Origin: Dendrolimus kikuchii
Lineage: Eukaryota > Arthropoda > Insecta > Lepidoptera > Lasiocampidae
Direction: 5' to 3'
Assembly (NCBI GenBank): GCA_019925095.2
Contig: CM034398.1
Span: 12,229,001 to 12,293,000 of the forward strand
DNA: 64,000 nt
Shown here: positions 20,700-32,549 of the stretch, piece after piece
Numbering within the stretch: position 1 is the stretch's first letter
Layout: each line of letters opens with the position of its first letter
Program-made: the position numbers and the translations under genes
The notes under the pieces: model-generated
What the model was told of the DNA's origin: nothing
What the model saw: the letters and a program-made list of their open reading frames with translations, nothing else
Databases searched by the model: none

Positions 20700-21590
20700 A
20701 GCGAATAATTCACATTTGACAAAATATATGCAAGGGCAAAAAATCTTAATATCTAAGTATCTAGCTCATATCTGTAGCTTACCTGTATTGAATTATAGGA
20801 ATCCTAAGTAACACGATATCCTACATTGTTTGTATGAATTAGGTCCGAGAAAAGGTCCGATCGGATTAGAAACGCTGTGTAAATAAGTATAATTAAACAC
20901 GTGCAGTGTTATTTCTTATTACTTGCAAGCACAGTATACCAGGAAGTGTCGCAACCACATTGTAGGAGGCAAGGAGTTGTTATGCGGTTTGCATTAATAT
21001 GCATCGAGAACATGGCAATAACTATGTGTGAGAGGTATGACGATCCACTGTTACGACTTTGCGCTATACTCTACTAAGCACCGTTTGGAAATTATATTTG
21101 TAAAATGTATGATGAAACTAGGATTAATTGCGGTATTTTTTAAGTCTGTTACGTATGTATTTTATTTTAGTAAATCATGATTAAGTACTTCCAGAAATTT
21201 CGTTCGTGCATAAAGCTTATTTGTGCACAATTAAACTACTGATATACTTCACTTTCTTGTGAGAACAAAGTGATATTTTGAAAAATTAGTCAGTCTGTTT
21301 TATTAAAAAAAACCAGTGATATCTATAAAAATGATTTAAACAATTGTATGCTAAAATTCTAGCTACTTATATCTAAAGTTAAAATATAGGCGCAAGGCGA
21401 GTTTTCGGTAGCGCGTATACCGACCATACCGATTCCGCGCCAACAAATAAGAAAGTAGCCTAAGTAAACAGATGCAGCTTAAAGATTTGTTTATTATAGG
21501 TTACACAGATATGTAGCTAGTGTTAAGTTTAGTAAAGATTTATGTCAGTAGTTGCAGTAACTTAATATAAATAAGAATTACGCGATTTCA
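20700..21590. other. AT-rich intergenic DNA, nothing recognised
   Basis: No gene or repeat boundary is supported in this stretch. Confidence 0.3.
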
Positions 21591-21599
21591 TACGTTTCT

Positions 21600-21785
21600 C
21601 AAATAGCCATGGCTCAATGGCTATGGTACCTAGACTTATTCACATAATGTGGGTTCGTATCCTGGTAACGAGCATGCACCGTGTAGGCAAACTTTCTGAG
21701 TTAACATATACGTGTATACAAATGTATGCACGTATATGTTAACTCAGAAAGTGTTAAATAACACGGTCTACTGATGACGAAAATA
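21600..21785 (+). repeat. tRNA-like SINE with a 29-bp hairpin in its body
   Basis: ATGGCTCAATGGCTATGG (A-box-like) and GTGGGTTCGTATCCTGG (B-box-like, 21650-21666) suggest a tRNA-derived head. The body holds an inverted repeat: 21691-21719 (ACTTTCTGAGTTAACATATA...) pairs at 28 of 29 positions with 21724-21752 across a 4-base loop. It ends near ACACGGTCTACTGATGACG. I recall similar moth repeats, unverified. Confidence 0.65.
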
Positions 21786-22429
21786 TTGTGAAAAAAACTG
21801 GACATTTAGATAGTGATGTATGAAACCCTTTAATTAGCTCTGGACACACTTGTTCTCCTGAAATAAAGAGGTCGTCTCCGAGAATTTTATCAGCTTTTGT
21901 TAAACTTACTATACTTATGCATCTTTCTTAGTACCTAGATATACATATTAGTTATATTTGAATAAACTTTTTATACCTTTTTCATAATGTACAGAGCAAC
22001 TCTAAACAACCACATTTTTAATTTAAAAGAAATTGTATTAGAAATAATGCCATGGTGCTAAAACGATTTTTTTTAAATTATTGATATCATTGATTAATTC
22101 TTTATACAATAATTTTCTTCAGTTGTTGTTCATTCTAATGTCAGCATGGGCTTAAATCGATTTTTCGCTATTTATAACAAAGAAGTGTCATTTAAGTATA
22201 GACAGATTCATGTTAACTTAAAGATTAAATAATAAATTAACAAATCTTTTAATGATTACTTGAGAATTTAATGTTAATTTTAAATTGAAAACGATATAAC
22301 AAAAAAATTATCATGCCTTACCATAAAAATATGTACGCGATGGTATACCATAAACAGTATCGCACAATAATACGTCACATATTCTCACTTCACTTCATTG
22401 GATAATCGCTTATTGTGTATTGGTAACAT

Positions 22430-22800
22430 AGATGGTATCGGTACTCCGGCACGAATTGGCACAACCGCACAATACCGTCTTTTGCGTCACGTTTAGAAAA
22501 TTTTCGAATTCGAACGGTAGGATGCGCGGGCGCAGCGCGGTCGCACACGCAGCCGTTTCACCGGTGACTGGCGTGGCGCGTGACGTGATAGCGAAGTACA
22601 CAGAAAGAGTACGCGAAGGTATAGGTTCAGCTTGACGAGTACCATGACTGGTTTTGTGTGCGAGTTTCGTGATACTGACCGTTGTGTAGTCAATTCATAT
22701 AAGGCCTAGGACTCATCGGGGCTTTTACTCGCGAACGTTTTAAACTTACAACCGTCGTTCTGTCGTTTATGTGTTAATTTATACGAGTTAAGTGTAGTTC
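22430..22800 (+). promoter_or_regulatory. CpG-rich candidate promoter and first exon
   Basis: This block is rich in CpG (GCGCGGGCGCAGCGCGGTCG) amid AT-rich DNA. It is followed by TCATATAAGGCC (22696-22707), a TATA-like box, and a sequence with 5'-UTR character (CGCGAACG..ACAACCGTCGTTCTG). Open frames of about 65 codons exist on both strands, but none resembles a known protein. The downstream gene body was not identified, so direction is uncertain. Confidence 0.35.
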
Positions 22801-24600
22801 CCAACAAATTTTATGGTTGCTCTTATATACCTTGTTTTTCTTATAAGATTTTTGTTTTGATAAAATTTTAGTTAATTGTCTTTAGATGATTGATATAAAA
22901 CATTTTCTACAGTGATATCTAATTTTAGATGTGATATGTTATTTTAGATATTTCAACATCATGTAAATAGTGTAATTCATCGAAGAAAATCCTGTTTGTA
23001 ATATACGAAAATGATCTTCTAAGAAAAAACAATGTATAAATAGCAACTTCTTGATTTCAATTTAAAAATAAAAATCAGATTGCATAACCATTTATTTAGA
23101 AGAACATTTTCTATGTGTATAATAATGACGTGTAATGGTATAAGACAAATAAGATAGTACGGCTTTTATTTTGATCATATTATTAGGAATTAGTTGAATA
23201 AATTTAATATTTGTACGACCTCAGTCAACACAACTATAACAATAATAATAAACCCACAGGAGGGCTTTGTGGCGAAGCCTTAGTTGAGTCCCCATAGTTC
23301 CCGATCTGTAACTCCACTAGCAGTTCATCCCAATAGCCCGGTACCTTTTGTAATACATTGTGTAATAATAATCGGCGGACAAACGACACATATTGTATAT
23401 CCCCAAATTAAGCAAGATACGCTTGTGTTATGGGTAATATACAACGGATTACTCTGGTGCGAATCTCAGACACCCAGACCACCCAGATAAATAACGGAGA
23501 AAATAGCTTCCAACATTTATACCTTTACGTTGCAGTGAGGTAAACTGGCAAAGGCTTAGCTCGCTCAACCACAGTGGCCGTATAATTTAAAAGTTGTATA
23601 ATATAATGTTATGTCATTTTGTAAACAGATAGAATTTATTTTATTATTGGGCATTAAATTATTTTGAATTCCGCCCGTATACTTTGTTATTTCAATGATA
23701 AACAAAAATTATGCCTTTGTAATTGGTACAGGAAAGGAAAAAAGTATTTTAGCAGGCATGTTACATAAACAATAAAAACTTTATTTCAAATCATATTTAA
23801 AAAATTAAACGCGAATGTGATTCGAAATATGTCTATCAAATTTAAATTTGAAAAATTGTTGCATACCCGCTAGCAACAATAACCATAGTGTGTCCTAGGC
23901 TTAATTATCAATTCTGCGCTTATGACCAAAAGCTTCTCTTAATCTTAATCAAAGAAGTCCTATATGTTTTTTAATTTTTATAAGAATAATAACAGGACAA
24001 AAAAAATTCCTGATCATACTGAAAACGGTACTGGCGAGTAAGGAAAATGTGAAATACCAGGGAAAAGTATACTTTGCAATGTGGGCTGGCTTTAATGACC
24101 GAGTCACGACTAGACAAGACACGGCCCAGCCTAACACTCGACGAAAGCGACGAGTATTGCTAACAATGTGCACGTGAGCTAGACTAATTCCTGAGGAATT
24201 TACGAGCGTTTTGTGTACCTTAACAAAAAACAGAAATTAGCGAACAGGTTCTGTTTTTTCTTTTTAGGTCATTTATTCACCTTGTACATTATGTCACAAG
24301 ATATTGTGCTATAATGATCTGTGTAAATCGATTCAGCGATCGCTATGAACTGTAGACATTAAAGCTCTCATTTTCGAGCTGGTCGTGTGCCATTAGGATT
24401 CCCATACGTCTTCCTTAAAAATTTAAAACTTAATTTTTAATTCGAAGTAACCGTAACGCCATCTAGCGAAGGTGTAATTAACCATAAGAGCAACACATTA
24501 AAATTACGTTATCACTCTCGTTGCAATGACGAAGTATTTGTTATAAAACGCGATCGAATTGCCACTTTTGCAGGTATATTTATCTATTCCTTGGAACAGC
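22801..24600. other. AT-rich intergenic DNA, nothing recognised
   Basis: Frames at 23284-23490 and 23949-24173 have no recognisable protein features. No repeat ends were noted. Confidence 0.3.
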
Positions 24601-24604
24601 ACTT

Positions 24605-24735
24605 TTTCTGGATGAAAAGTATCCTAAGTCCTTTTCTATACCCCTGACAACGTGTATGAAAAATTTCACGACGATTTATTGCGTAGTTGAGGCGCGAAAG
24701 CGTCGCAGACAAAAACTCACATTCGCATCGTCTAT
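24605..24735 (+). repeat. LINE/SINE 3'-type repeat fragment
   Basis: It starts ATGAAAAGTATCCTAAGTCC and continues CCCTGACAACGTGTATGAAA and TTGCGTAGTTGAGGCGCG, phrases common at 3' ends of lepidopteran repeats. It resembles the piece at 15860. Confidence 0.5.
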
Positions 24736-24785
24736 ATTAATAAAAATAAATATTATATATGTATGTACATAACTGTCCATAACGC

Positions 24786-25108
24786 ATAAATATCGGTACA
24801 GGTACGGAGTAAGAATATAATTTCCTGCCGCCGGGCGGCCTCTCGTATGAGGCGACAAAACAACCCACAGCCAGGAGGTTAGAGTATTTACTTTTCTGGA
24901 TGGCTATCGACCCTGGTCTAGAGTATGCCGCCATAACAACTTGAGTTGTGTTCCGGCATTAGTGGCTAGGTCCCATACTCCCTTAGAGAACAGCAGCGCA
25001 TTTGTAGCACCTTTGGTATTGTGAATGGCCATAGGCGGTAACCGCTTTCCATCAAGTGGGCCGGTCTGCCTGTCTGCTGAACTCATCAAATAAATAAAAA
25101 AATAACCT
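24786..25108 (+). mobile_element. Interspersed family A copy 2 (near full length)
   Basis: It includes the 5' part seen in only some copies (CCTGCCGCCGGGCGGCC, GGCGACAAAACAACCCACAG) and the shared 3' part (GTGTTCCGGCATTAGTGG, CTGCCTGTCTGCTGAACTC), ending in an A-rich tail, ATAAATAAAAAAATA. The several 60-70 codon frames here are chance frames of the repeat. Confidence 0.82.
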
Positions 25109-25742
25109 GAGAACAACTACCGGTTTTAATGAATTTTTGGTGTATTTTCGAGTGGGTGGGTCTCCGGATGGTTTAGATTCATAAGTGGAACCAGTAGGTG
25201 GCGCTGGAATCGCGTCTAGATTTTATTTTTCAGAGCAGAACAACGTCTGCCGCGACCTCTATAGTTTATAAAAATTATTAAGTTAGTTTATAATAGCTGA
25301 CCGAAAACAAACTGCAGATGTTATTTAAAAAGTGAAAAAAGTGTGGTCAGAAGTTAATTGCAATAATTGATCATTAGACAGTCGGGAACCAGGCGTTGTT
25401 AAGGTTGATTGCTAATTGACCCGGGGGCTGACCTTGTGCTCCTAGCATCGCGGCTGCTATCTTAATCAGAGTCGTTTTGGAATATTACTAGATAAGTTTA
25501 TTATTTCATTTACTCTATAGTAATCTTTTATTAGATATTCCATCTTACAAGTTAAATGTGAGTAATAAATGTAATAGTAGTGCTATTTCTATTTTTATTT
25601 CAAAGATACTCATCTAATCTTGTTTAATCAGCATTAATATACAGTCTAGTGAATTAAAGCTAAATACTTAAAAATAAACTAAATTATAAATAAACTAAAT
25701 TACAAAGAGAAACATAGAAATTAAATACTATTATAAACATAC

Positions 25743-26092
25743 TTACAAATACAAGATGTAGTCCAGATCGCTGTCGGTGGGGAGTGTTCCCAAAATGCTG
25801 GCCGCATTCTCACGTTGTATGGCAACGCCTATCCGTTGCCCTAAATATAGGCCAGCCCTTTGATCACGCGAGACTTCTTTCAATCGCCTTGAAATGTCTC
25901 GATAAAGTTGATGAGCCTCTCGTCTCCATGGCTCCATAGTCTCAACCCCGAAAGCCACAAATATGTATCCGTCACCGATGGATGCATATTTGCGGAGTTT
26001 CAGGGCTTCTTGAAGTGTGGCAGCTCCTCCGGCAGTGACGGCTGTATTTGGAAGATGGGAAGCCGCCAACGTATCGACACACGTTGCGTCCC
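25743..26092 (-). pseudogene. Retroelement coding-tail fragment, family C copy 4 (longest intact frame)
   Basis: A continuous minus-strand frame of about 116 codons starts WDATCVDTLAASHLPNTAVT. It runs through LRKYASIGDGYIFVAFGVET, a DQRAGLYLGQRI phrase and AIQRENAASILGTLPTDSDL, to a stop at 25743. It has no initiator of its own and begins abruptly near 26093, so it is the end of a larger protein. The same order occurs in seven places in the window. I recall similar tails ending invertebrate reverse-transcriptase-like proteins. The upstream part (seen at 52884) contains an endonuclease-like motif series. Function of the tail itself is unknown. Confidence 0.75.
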
Positions 26093-26469
26093 ATATTAAT
26101 TTAAATATTGTTTGTAAATAATAACTATGTACACATACGTTTTAGTATGTATTGTCTGTAAAAAGTTACTTTTATGTCTGGGTCTGGTCTGGTACTTACG
26201 AAGTCAAAGTCAAGTAATAGGTTTTTACCTTAGTGTAAAGAGTTGGTTTTATTGTATCCTAACCTAATGACAAAAACAGTGGAAGTCACTTGCCTCTACG
26301 GACTCCTTCAAAGAACATGATCCCACGCGCACATGCTTTTTTTCTACTTATATATAAAACGTCCTAAAAATGTAGCATTTGTCTTTATCTAAACATTATA
26401 GAAAAGTTAACTTAATATGTATCTAGTATTCTACTAGTATCTACCTATAATATCTATACAATTTGAGTC

Positions 26470-26612
26470 TATACGTAGAATACTGAGCCTAGGGAACTGG
26501 TATACTTACTATACGTAAGGTGCCCAGAACGTTAGCTCTGTTACATTCTAGATCGCCATACTGATCTATTACCCGAGGTAGGCACCAGCCCTCTGATCTG
26601 AGAAGTGGATTA
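26470..26612 (-). pseudogene. Retroelement coding-tail fragment, family C copy 5
   Basis: The minus strand gives DQRAGAYLG, two stops, ISMAI, another stop, then a shifted remainder. It is closest to the copy at 39015-39200, sharing the GTAGAATACTGAGCCTAG end. Confidence 0.7.
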
Positions 26613-27266
26613 GCAAAATATTATGGTATAAATAATAAACATTACTCTGACGGATTTGAAATCATCATTCACACAATTAAAGCATTAATCACGCATCGGC
26701 TGCATAAATAAATACCCTGTGGTTGCGATTCGTCACGTATAATTTGTCGAAGTATTTAATGTTACCAGATTGCAATTGTGTATTTGTGTACAAATGTTAA
26801 CTATACAAAGTTGTCCAAACTTATATTAGTGAAAATTGTATAAAATGTAAGCATTCATAGTTTCCATTACCCTACTACTCCGTCTGGGATAAACTTGTGG
26901 TTATGGACCGTACCACGCAGATGAAGTTATGGGATATTATTATTAATTATTAGTGATATTAAATATTGACAGATAACGCATGTATATAAATTAAAGTAGC
27001 TATTCGTTAATGGCATTATTTTTAACGCTATAAATAAGACGCATTTGGCCACAGTCAATAACTATAAGATTATCCCAGATTGAGCCCGATTTATGGAATT
27101 AAATGTCTAATATGAAAGAACAAGTAAATATTAACCATGCCATACAAGATACAATTAAAAACTTGATATTTTTAATTAGATCTTAATAGTAATTCTAACA
27201 ATCAACAATGCTAAACTAACAAGCTAGCAAGCAAGATATCCTTTTGATGATCATTTATCGAAATTG

Positions 27267-27865
27267 TCTATAATATTATAAAATTCTAAACGTGTCGTGT
27301 CTGTACAGTAAAGTTACAAAAAAAAAACAACTGAAATACATTAAATACTTAAACGATGGAAAACACTATGCAATTTTTTTAGATTACTTGAGTGTTTGTT
27401 CGGGGTTTACGTAAAAACTGGTTGGCTACCACCCCTGGTCTAAAGTATACCGCCATAACAACCTTGAGTTGTGTTCCGGCATTAGTGGCCAGGCTCCAGT
27501 CTCGTTTAAGAGAGCAGCAGCGCATTTGTAGCACCTTTGGTTACGAATGTCTATAAGCGATGGTAACCGCTTTCCATCAGGTGGGACATCTGTCTATCTG
27601 CTGAACTTTTGTTATAAAAGAGAAACAAAAACTACTGGACCGACTTCGATGCAGATTTCGCAGATCCACAGCAAATTCTTAGACTTAAAATCTGTACTTT
27701 TTATCCTGGTAATCCCACGACAATTTTTCTGGGAACAGTTTGTAGTTGTTCGGGTGCATAAAAATTAGCTTATCCCAATACAGTTTTCACTAAAGCCGAA
27801 TTCCGGCCGGGAATCCCGCGAGAATTTGAAGTCAAGCTCGAACGTAATCGCGGGCATATATTAGT
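27267..27865 (+). mobile_element. Helitron-like family B copy 2, interrupted by a nested family A insertion
   Basis: It starts TCTATAATATTATAAAATTC and ends TATATTAGT, with the same internal phrases as the copy at 9195. At 27420-27626 it is split by a family A copy flanked by the 7-bp duplication AAAAACT. The element resumes with ACTGGACCGACTTCGATGC. Confidence 0.78.
27420..27626 (+). mobile_element. Interspersed family A copy 3, nested in family B
   Basis: It starts GTTGGCTACCACCCCTGGTC (5'-truncated), includes GTGTTCCGGCATTAGTGGCC and CTTTCCATCAGGTGGGAC, and ends in an A-rich stretch. AAAAACT occurs at 27413-27419 and 27627-27633, a short target duplication that restores an intact family B sequence when one copy is removed. 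Confidence 0.85.
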
Positions 27866-28039
27866 ACTTAATTTATGTTATGTTTTCGGAGGCAGCGTGT
27901 AGAGCGATGTTTTGACGTGCAGTTTTATTGACTAAAACTGTATAATAACAGATTAGATTAATTTTAATTTTTCTTAAGTTAGTCAGTTTGCTTCGAAGAG
28001 ATTGCTTTGAACAATAAGATCGCCTATAGGTTTTACATT

Positions 28040-28137
28040 ACAATCGTACATACAATATGTGTGTTTGTCTGCCGATTATTATTATTATTACATTGATTGT
28101 AATTGTTTATTTGATGATCAATAAAGTGTTATCTATC
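28040..28137 (+). repeat. Fragment of the SINE seen at 12830
   Basis: AATATGTGTGTTTGTCTGCC plus GATTATTATT matches the body of the SINE at 12830-13030. It ends in AATAAAGTGTTATCTATCTA. Confidence 0.5.
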
Positions 28138-28792
28138 TAATAATTTGGTAAAAAAAAATATGTTTCGAATATTATGTAAGTTTGGAGCATTAAAATAATG
28201 CATATTAAACAATTTTTATTACACAATGGACAATGGAGCGTGTCAAATAAGCACAATACCTATAGTTTGTTGGAGATCATAGTGAAATTTATACCTCTTA
28301 CTTAAAAACATGCTATTAATTATCCACTCAGACGGCTAATAGAACTTAAACTGAATTCAGGTTTAAGTTGATAGATATCCAAGAATATGTGAAATGTTTT
28401 GTCGTTTAAATTTTACTGTACTTGATCATACATATTTCACATAAAGTAAGAAATATAACCTTTATATCATAACTTAGCGTAATAATAAAGCGATAAAATC
28501 GCGTGTTCACGTGTTCTTTGAACTCGTTAGATGTATATACGGAGAAAAAAATCAGCGAAACATGCACGCATTCGATGATATTCATCTCCGGAGTTCTGTA
28601 ATGCTTGATAGCTTATATTTACAATGCTAGTTTAAGGACCTACCAAAACGTTGTTCGCTATTGATTGAATTCATTAAATTGATTAATTTACTTACGACAA
28701 ATCTTTATTACACAAATCTCAACAACAGTATGGCGAATGTTTCACAAAAAAACAATTTCGATTTAGACAAGGTTTCATATGATAAAATACTT

Positions 28793-29017
28793 CATAATAT
28801 CAGGCCATAAATGTCCCACTGCTGGTCTCGGGCCTCCCATTATAGGGGGAACAGAGTTAGCAGGTTTGACAAATGTTGCATCACGATGTTTTGCTTCACC
28901 GTTATTAGCATTTGTAATTGTAACAATATGCACATTAGATCAGAAAACTGACTCCGGGCAGGTTCGAACCCGCGCCCTTTGAGTCTAGGACGCGTGCGCT
29001 AGCCATTACGCTACCAC
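28793..29017 (-). mobile_element. tRNA-derived SINE with 12-bp TSD
   Basis: On the minus strand the tRNA-like head begins at 29017 (CGTGGTAGCGTAATGGCTAG, A box) and has a consensus B box, GGTTCGAACC (28961-28970). The body runs to CGAGACCAGCAGTGGGACAT, a phrase shared by a common lepidopteran SINE. The direct repeat GATAAAATACTT flanks it at 28781-28792 and 29018-29029. There is no protein; the 67-codon frame on the plus strand is incidental. Confidence 0.88.
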
Positions 29018-29029
29018 GATAAAATACTT

Positions 29030-29970
29030 TATTCACATTTAATTGATTTTTATACATAAAAATGCATATGAAATACATGAAAATGCATATTTTCTCCCCC
29101 TAGTCTTGTACGCCCTAGAAAATTACTTTATTCGCCCCTGACACGCACAGATTTCAGACGCGATACATTTTTGTCAGAACAGTCAATGAATTCAGCAAGT
29201 TAGATTATGTGGACATTGACTTGTTTGTGTATAGTATAGCATCTGTAAATGCGAAAGTAACCAAACCCTATTTTAATAATAATAAGTTTCCCGGTCACAA
29301 CATTTTCATATTATTGTTCTTTTTTCTAAAACTAATGTATATTTTTTTATATTTCCTTTGTCATCTGTGGAGGTTTAGGAATAGCTATTCTTTAGTTATG
29401 TCCGTAACTTTAGTTTGTAAGACTACAGCTGTTAGCCCAAATAAAATAAAATAAAATAAAATTTATGGGAAAATTCGTGACTTTATTGGTAAGATTTGTG
29501 TAATACGGATTTATCGTAAGTGAATTCGGTAAATATGTATATTCTAAAATGTGGCTATGTACGAGCCAGATTGCGAACTCTATTTAGGTAGGCCTTTAAC
29601 AACTTTTAGATGGAAAACAGGATTTGAATACTAAAATATACTTAACCAGTGTATAAATATTTTTGTGTATATGGTATACTTACATCAATTTATTTTGAAT
29701 TTTCGGTTGTTTATTTATTCTCTGGGTGTAGAAGATCGGCCGCATAGTGATTTGTTGACCTATGGTACAAGGACAATTTGCTTAGCTTCGGAATAAACGT
29801 TACTTTTATTACGATATTAATTTATATGTTTTTGTTTCTACCTTTGCGATTTTATATGTGGACCGAATTTGATAAAATTATGACAGAGGTCTAAAAAGAA
29901 AACTGTTTGTTATAAGTTATATACAATATATAATTATACTATAAGGAGTAATACATTTTTTATATACATA
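29030..29970. other. Intergenic DNA with an (AAATA)n tract
   Basis: A pentamer run (ATAAAATAAAATAAAATAAA) at about 29440-29462 may be the tail of an unrecognised retroposon upstream. Nothing else is recognised. Confidence 0.35.
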
Positions 29971-29977
29971 CATACGT

Positions 29978-30355
29978 AGGCTTGCCACCTTTTTTTGAAG
30001 GAAATATAATATATTTGTTTTTTTGAGCGTAAAAATATAGTACTTTTGGAAAAGTTAGGGGTAAATAGAGTACACATTTATTTTTCATTAATTATTTTAT
30101 ATTTTATTTATTTCATTATTGAATTGTTCATGTGTATTTATTATTACTATTTGCTTTAGCCAGCAAAGTTCTTATAATATAAATAATAATTAAGAATCTG
30201 AACTTTTTGTTCAGATTCAGACAGACAGCGCGACAATTGAATTAGCGATAAAATATAGTACCTACATTTCGTACTGTATTATTTAACTGTAATATATAGT
30301 GGAATTGGCTAAAGTATAGAAAGATACTATATATTATAGTACGGTTGGGAACCCT
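29978..30355. repeat. Possible MITE with weak TIRs
   Basis: AGGCTTGCCACCTT at the left and the reverse complement of the right end (AGGGTTCCCAACCG) match at about 10 of 14 positions. Both ends pass into A/T runs with ATAGTAC phrases. An internal stem GAATCTGAAC-TTTTT-GTTCAGATTC lies at about 30193. No target duplication is clear. Confidence 0.3.
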
Positions 30356-31029
30356 ATACACATGTAACAAACCTTGTAACGAGACACATTCCCGGCAAAA
30401 CCTTGGATTATCCTGAAGTCTTGAGTCGTAGACTTCGTTATGACCCAGTGTGATAAATAAAAACTCCATAAGGAAATAATTTACACTATTCCCATATAGT
30501 TGGCTATTGATATTTGACCGTTATAAATTTTCCAGTTTATAGGGTGCTTGTAACAACTTCCAATTATATCCAATTTTGGACTTCGTCGAAATACGGGTCT
30601 TGGGGCGTTATGCGCCGGATGACCTTGCAGTCTACATTATCTTTTTGATAGAGATTTTATAAGTGGGATCTAAATAATAGAATATGACCTACAATTGGAA
30701 ATTTGACATAAAAAAATAATCTCTAAAACGTATATAAAAGTTACTTTTAACTCTTTTTAACTTAGTTTTATTTCATTATAAGGATATTTTTAAATAGTAA
30801 AATAGTAATCAAAACGCTATTTGATTTGTTAGAATTATGACGTCACAAAGCTGTATCCATACAAAATCAAGGAAACTGACATTTTGTATCATTAAAAGTG
30901 CCTCATTTGTTTATACTCTCAAATACCCTATTGGGGAATTGGATTAGTAGGTGAAGCTTATTTTCAATAATTAGCTGTGTTACTTAGTGGTACTATCAAA
31001 AATGCCCTATAACTCCGTAGAATGACGGT

Positions 31030-31455
31030 CTGCTTAAGATTACTTGTAGATGTTGGATGAGACAAAGTAAAGGATTGGGGACTTGCCGCGCAAACCTATG
31101 CTTGCCTACATCTAATAGTGGTCCTTAATTGGTTCAAGACTATATAATAACACTATAGATTTAGTTTCTCTAAGCACCGCTCGCCATCAGCGGGATGTCT
31201 CTCCTTTGCTTGAGTTGCTACACACAAGTATGCAACGGTTGTCTAGATAGCTTATTGCGCGTACCATAACGCTAATGTGGAGGGAATTTGTTGGGCGCTA
31301 TGGTATGGTGTTGTGTTAGATGGGCGTTATAAAATTTCTTCGGGGTCGGCAACGCGTTGGTGACGGTCCTGGTGTTGTTAACGCGCATAGACGACGGTAA
31401 AAATTTGCAATTAGGTGGAAGATCTGCTTGTTTGCTGTTTTAGGAAACAAAGAAA
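31030..31455 (+). repeat. Family A2 interspersed repeat, degraded copy
   Basis: The 3' half (GTCGGCAACGCGTTGGTGAC, then TAGACGACGGTAA, AGGTGGAAGATCTGCTTGT) aligns with the copy at 50750-51165 and, loosely, with family A. The first half is too decayed to delimit. Confidence 0.5.
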
Positions 31456-32087
31456 TAACTACGACAGCATTTACTATGATGTATTATTTATCGTAGTAAA
31501 TATCTAGTGACGTTCACAAAATGTTCCTATTTCGTATCTCTGTATTGGAAACCCAAAACATCCTCGTGATTTATGCGAAGTTTCGACACCATTAATCATG
31601 TGTTGTCAATTGGAAAGCGACCTATTTTCAATGCGAGGATGTTTCTGAGGTTTTCTTACTACAAGTACATACCTACGCCATGATGACTGTATACCTTGTT
31701 TTTGCTTACGAGACAAATTTTTGAATATTTTATTTAAATTATATGTTTAGTTTAAAACATTTTCTACTTTAATTTCTAAGTTTACATGCTTCTTCAGTAG
31801 ATTCAGACATTTAAACATCATTAAATAGTGTAATTGATTCCAAAAATCTTACGTATGATATATTAAAGCGATGTTCTAAGGAACAAAATATATACTTCTA
31901 GGCAGGCCTTTTTTCACTTCTTTTTTGGCGGCACGATAATTATCGAAAATTGTAAGTCCATAATTTTTTTGTTGTTTAATTTTTTTCAGTTTTATGGCAA
32001 TTTTTCAATATTTTAGAAATTTCCTTTAAGGGCACTGCGTGCCCCTGCGTGGTCCCACAAAATAGCCCTGCTTCTAGGTATAGTGTT

Positions 32088-32146
32088 AGTTTATACTGAA
32101 AGTACTGAAGTACCGGAGTATACTCTCTAGTACTTCAGTATAAACT
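32088..32146. repeat. Near-perfect 18-bp inverted repeat
   Basis: AGTTTATACTGAAAGTACT (32088-32106) pairs with AGTACTTCAGTATAAACT (32129-32146) with one extra base. The interior also carries ACTGAAGTAC, so more than one fold is possible. Confidence 0.7.
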
Positions 32147-32350
32147 TAGGACCTTTATAATTCTGATATACCATTTTAACGGATTAACATATTTTTACAA
32201 TTCATGGTCTCAATAGAATACTTATGCAAAATATAATAATAAACCCCCAGCTTTGCGGATATTGTGTTTAATTTATTTTATACTGGCTGTGCCTATCACT
32301 TCATTTGCGTAGGACTTGGACACATCGGTAGTCGTACATTGAATCTTCAC

Positions 32351-32545
32351 ATAGTATAAAACAAAGTTTCTTTCCGCGTCTGTCTGTCTGTATATCCGCT
32401 AACTTCTCCTAAGCCAGGCAACGGTCTTTTCAGCGGTTTTCACCACCAATTACGTATTTATTTACTGAAGCTTTATGTATATAAAAAATCGAAATCAATT
32501 TTTATGTAAGTGTAAGGTATCTGCAGGAGATTGAGCCGGCGAAAA
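32351..32545 (+). repeat. Interspersed repeat family E, copy 2
   Basis: It repeats the start of the copy at 5330 (AGTATAAAACAAAG, TTTCCGCGTCTGTCTG, CTTCTCCTAAGCCAGGCAAC). The 3' part has diverged. Confidence 0.6.
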
Positions 32546-32549
32546 CTCT

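Noticed and set aside
28946..29017. A true tRNA gene
   Set aside because: The A and B boxes are good, but no complete cloverleaf with acceptor pairing could be drawn, and the segment is the head of a SINE with its own target duplication.
30193..30217. Bacterial-type terminator (stem plus T-run)
   Set aside because: The stem GAATCTGAAC/GTTCAGATTC encloses the T-run as its loop, and the genome is eukaryotic, so a rho-independent terminator makes no sense.
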